This document shows, in pieces, positions 25,680 through 26,502 of a stretch of DNA of 26,502 nt (the stretch's first letter is position 1; each line of letters opens with the position of its first letter). Source of the stretch: Deltaproteobacteria bacterium (GTDB lineage Bacteria; Desulfobacterota; Desulfarculia; Adiutricales; JAGVGV01); assembly GCA_015233515.1 (NCBI GenBank), contig JADFXS010000018.1, positions 1-26,502 on the forward strand, read 5' to 3'. Position numbers and translations under genes: made by a program. The notes beneath the pieces are model-generated. The model was not told the DNA's origin and did not search any database. It saw only the letters and a list, made by a program, of their open reading frames with translations.

Positions 25680-26195
25680 TTATTTCAATTCACTCAATCG
25701 AGCAACACCAGCTTGAGCGCACTTGACATCATCCTCGACGCTGCCGCCGCTCACGCCGATTGCTCCAATTATCTTGCCGTCCTTTTTCAGTGGAATACCA
25801 CCACCGAAAATAATGACCTTACCGCCGCCAACCGCATTAATTCCGAAAAGAGGTTGGCCGGATTGAGATATCTTGGCCAACTCTTCGGTCGGCATCTTGA
25901 GAGCCACGGCTGTGTACGCCTTGTTGGCCGCGATTTCGATGCTCACCAGCAAGGCTTCGTCCATCCGCTGCAGGGCCAGTAAGTTACCTCCGGTATCGGC
26001 CACAGCAATGACCATGGGAACTCCAATTTCCATGGCTTTTTTCTTGGCGGCGGCAATGACCTCGAGCGCGGTTTCAAGTTTGATGTTCATTATTCCGCCG
26101 GCGGCCGGCTGGGTTTTGGTGTCTTGGGCAAAGACGACGGTAAAAAAGCAAACAACCAACAAAGTGACTGCCACAAGGATCGGAAGCTTCTTCAT
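25680..26195 (-). CDS. Exported GlcG/HbpS-like (DUF336) protein
   Basis: A 171-residue protein with an N-terminal signal peptide: two Lys, then a hydrophobic run about 20 long ending VVFA before QD, so it is likely periplasmic. The rest is a GlcG/HbpS domain: LETALEVIAAAKKKAMEIG, then GVPMVIAVADTGGNLLAL, RMDEALLVSIEIAANKAYTA and GGGIPLKKDGKIIGAIGVSGG, all typical. Some family members bind heme or haem breakdown products; others sit in glycolate or propanediol gene sets, and the function here is unknown. The ATG at 26195 has GAGG eight bases upstream; a GTG nine bases earlier is less likely. A terminator follows, so it stands alone. Confidence 0.85.
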   Translation of the reverse strand: MKKLPILVAVTLLVVCFFTVVFAQDTKTQPAAGGIMNIKLETALEVIAAAKKKAMEIGVPMVIAVADTGGNLLALQRMDEALLVSIEIAANKAYTAVALKMPTEELAKISQSGQPLFGINAVGGGKVIIFGGGIPLKKDGKIIGAIGVSGGSVEDDVKCAQAGVARLSELK

Positions 26196-26322
26196 GTCCT
26201 TCACCTCAACAATAAATTTTTAGGCATTTTAATTTAACATTAATTTCAAATTTATTCCAGGAATAAAAAATTTCATAAGTGACCTCCAGTCATGAGAGGT
26301 TGTCTGGCTATCTTTAATATGA

Positions 26323-26351
26323 TTGACATCCAAGGGCATCTCGAATAACAT
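26323..26351 (+). promoter_or_regulatory. Sigma70-type promoter for tRNA-Arg
   Basis: TTGACA (26323-26328), a 17-base spacer, then TAACAT (26346-26351), 12 bases before the first tRNA base. Perfect -35 and ideal spacing make this convincing. The AbrB-type gene promoter uses the same pair of boxes. Confidence 0.75.
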
Positions 26352-26363
26352 GGCTATGTTTGA

Positions 26364-26440
26364 GGGCGATTAGCTCAGTTGGATAGAGCGTTGGTCTCCG
26401 GAACCAAAGGCCACGCGTTCGAGTCGCGTATCGCCCACCA
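26364..26440 (+). tRNA. tRNA-Arg (anticodon CCG)
   Basis: A complete 77-base cloverleaf including an encoded CCA. The acceptor GGGCGAT (26364-26370) pairs with ATCGCCC (26430-26436); the D arm is GCTC...GAGC; the anticodon stem TTGGT/ACCAA holds the loop CTCCGGA with anticodon CCG, reading Arg codon CGG; the T arm is ACGCG/CGCGT with TTCGAGT. It has a promoter directly upstream and a strong terminator directly downstream, so it is a single-gene unit. Confidence 0.96.
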
Positions 26441-26450
26441 TAATAAAATC

Positions 26451-26485
26451 AAGGGGTTACAAACAATAACTTGTAACCCCTTTTT
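26451..26485 (+). terminator. Rho-independent terminator of tRNA-Arg
   Basis: AAGGGGTTACAA (26451-26462) pairs perfectly over 12 bp with TTGTAACCCCTT (26471-26482), loop of eight, followed by a T run to 26485. Confidence 0.92.
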
Positions 26486-26502
26486 GCATCGCAACCTAGT
26501 CC

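Noticed and set aside
25509..25982. 157-codon plus-strand frame at the right
   Set aside because: It overlaps the terminator hairpin and the antisense of the GlcG-like gene and has no recognisable domain.
26364..26440. tRNA-Arg as an integration site for a genomic island
   Set aside because: No integrase gene and no partial tRNA duplicate is visible; the window ends just after the gene, so it cannot be judged.

Overview
The window looks like chromosome from an anaerobic bacterium of the former Deltaproteobacteria (Desulfobacterota). The lineage is inferred from gene content: a Desulfovibrio-type molybdenum aldehyde oxidoreductase, a DsrC/TusE-like protein, a DUF3786 protein, a lone GcvH, an aminotransferase-hom-phosphoglycerate mutase-like operon, and dispersed GC-rich palindromes. 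Most genes are ordinary housekeeping or metabolic genes. I see no phage genes, transposase, CRISPR array or rRNA. One tRNA-Arg lies at the right end.

Layout. 1-5340 (+): an alkaline-phosphatase-superfamily phosphohydrolase, an OsmC-like protein, a class III aminotransferase and a GcvH, each with its own sizeable intergenic region. 5341-10101 (+): a structured leader that resembles a molybdenum-cofactor riboswitch, then a tight three-gene unit of aldehyde oxidoreductase, TusE/DsrC-like protein and class V cysteine desulfurase. 10192-11498 (-): aminopropyltransferase and S-adenosylmethionine decarboxylase, overlapping by four bases. 11898-15564 (-): an SGNH hydrolase, an MBOAT acyltransferase and a small membrane protein, probably a cell-surface polysaccharide O-acylation module. 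15736-17031 (+): purA. 17141-17464 (-): an AbrB-type regulator with a good promoter. 17832-19167 (+): DUF3786 protein and an MTA phosphorylase-like enzyme. 19419-20369 (-): an MBL-fold hydrolase. 20876-25039 (+): alanine-transaminase-like enzyme, homoserine dehydrogenase, a phosphoglycerate-mutase-like proposed homoserine kinase, and a YbgC-type thioesterase, driven by a near-consensus promoter. 25680-26195 (-): an exported GlcG/HbpS-like protein. 26364-26440 (+): tRNA-Arg(CCG) with its own promoter and terminator.

How genes work together. The strongest candidate for something new is the molybdenum hydroxylase unit: a sulfur-mobilising cysteine desulfurase and a one-cysteine sulfur carrier sit directly behind an enzyme whose cofactor needs a terminal sulfido ligand, and a Moco-riboswitch-like leader precedes all three. 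This suggests a dedicated sulfuration route, but that is inference. SpeD and SpeE give polyamines plus methylthioadenosine, which the MTAP-like enzyme 7 kb away could recycle. Hom and the proposed homoserine kinase would lead from aspartate semialdehyde towards threonine.

Non-coding structure worth attention: a 212-bp MITE-like element (25197-25408) with 22-bp perfect terminal inverted repeats, a nested-stem element upstream of the threonine-type operon (20654-20730), and at least three diverged copies of a REP-like palindrome.
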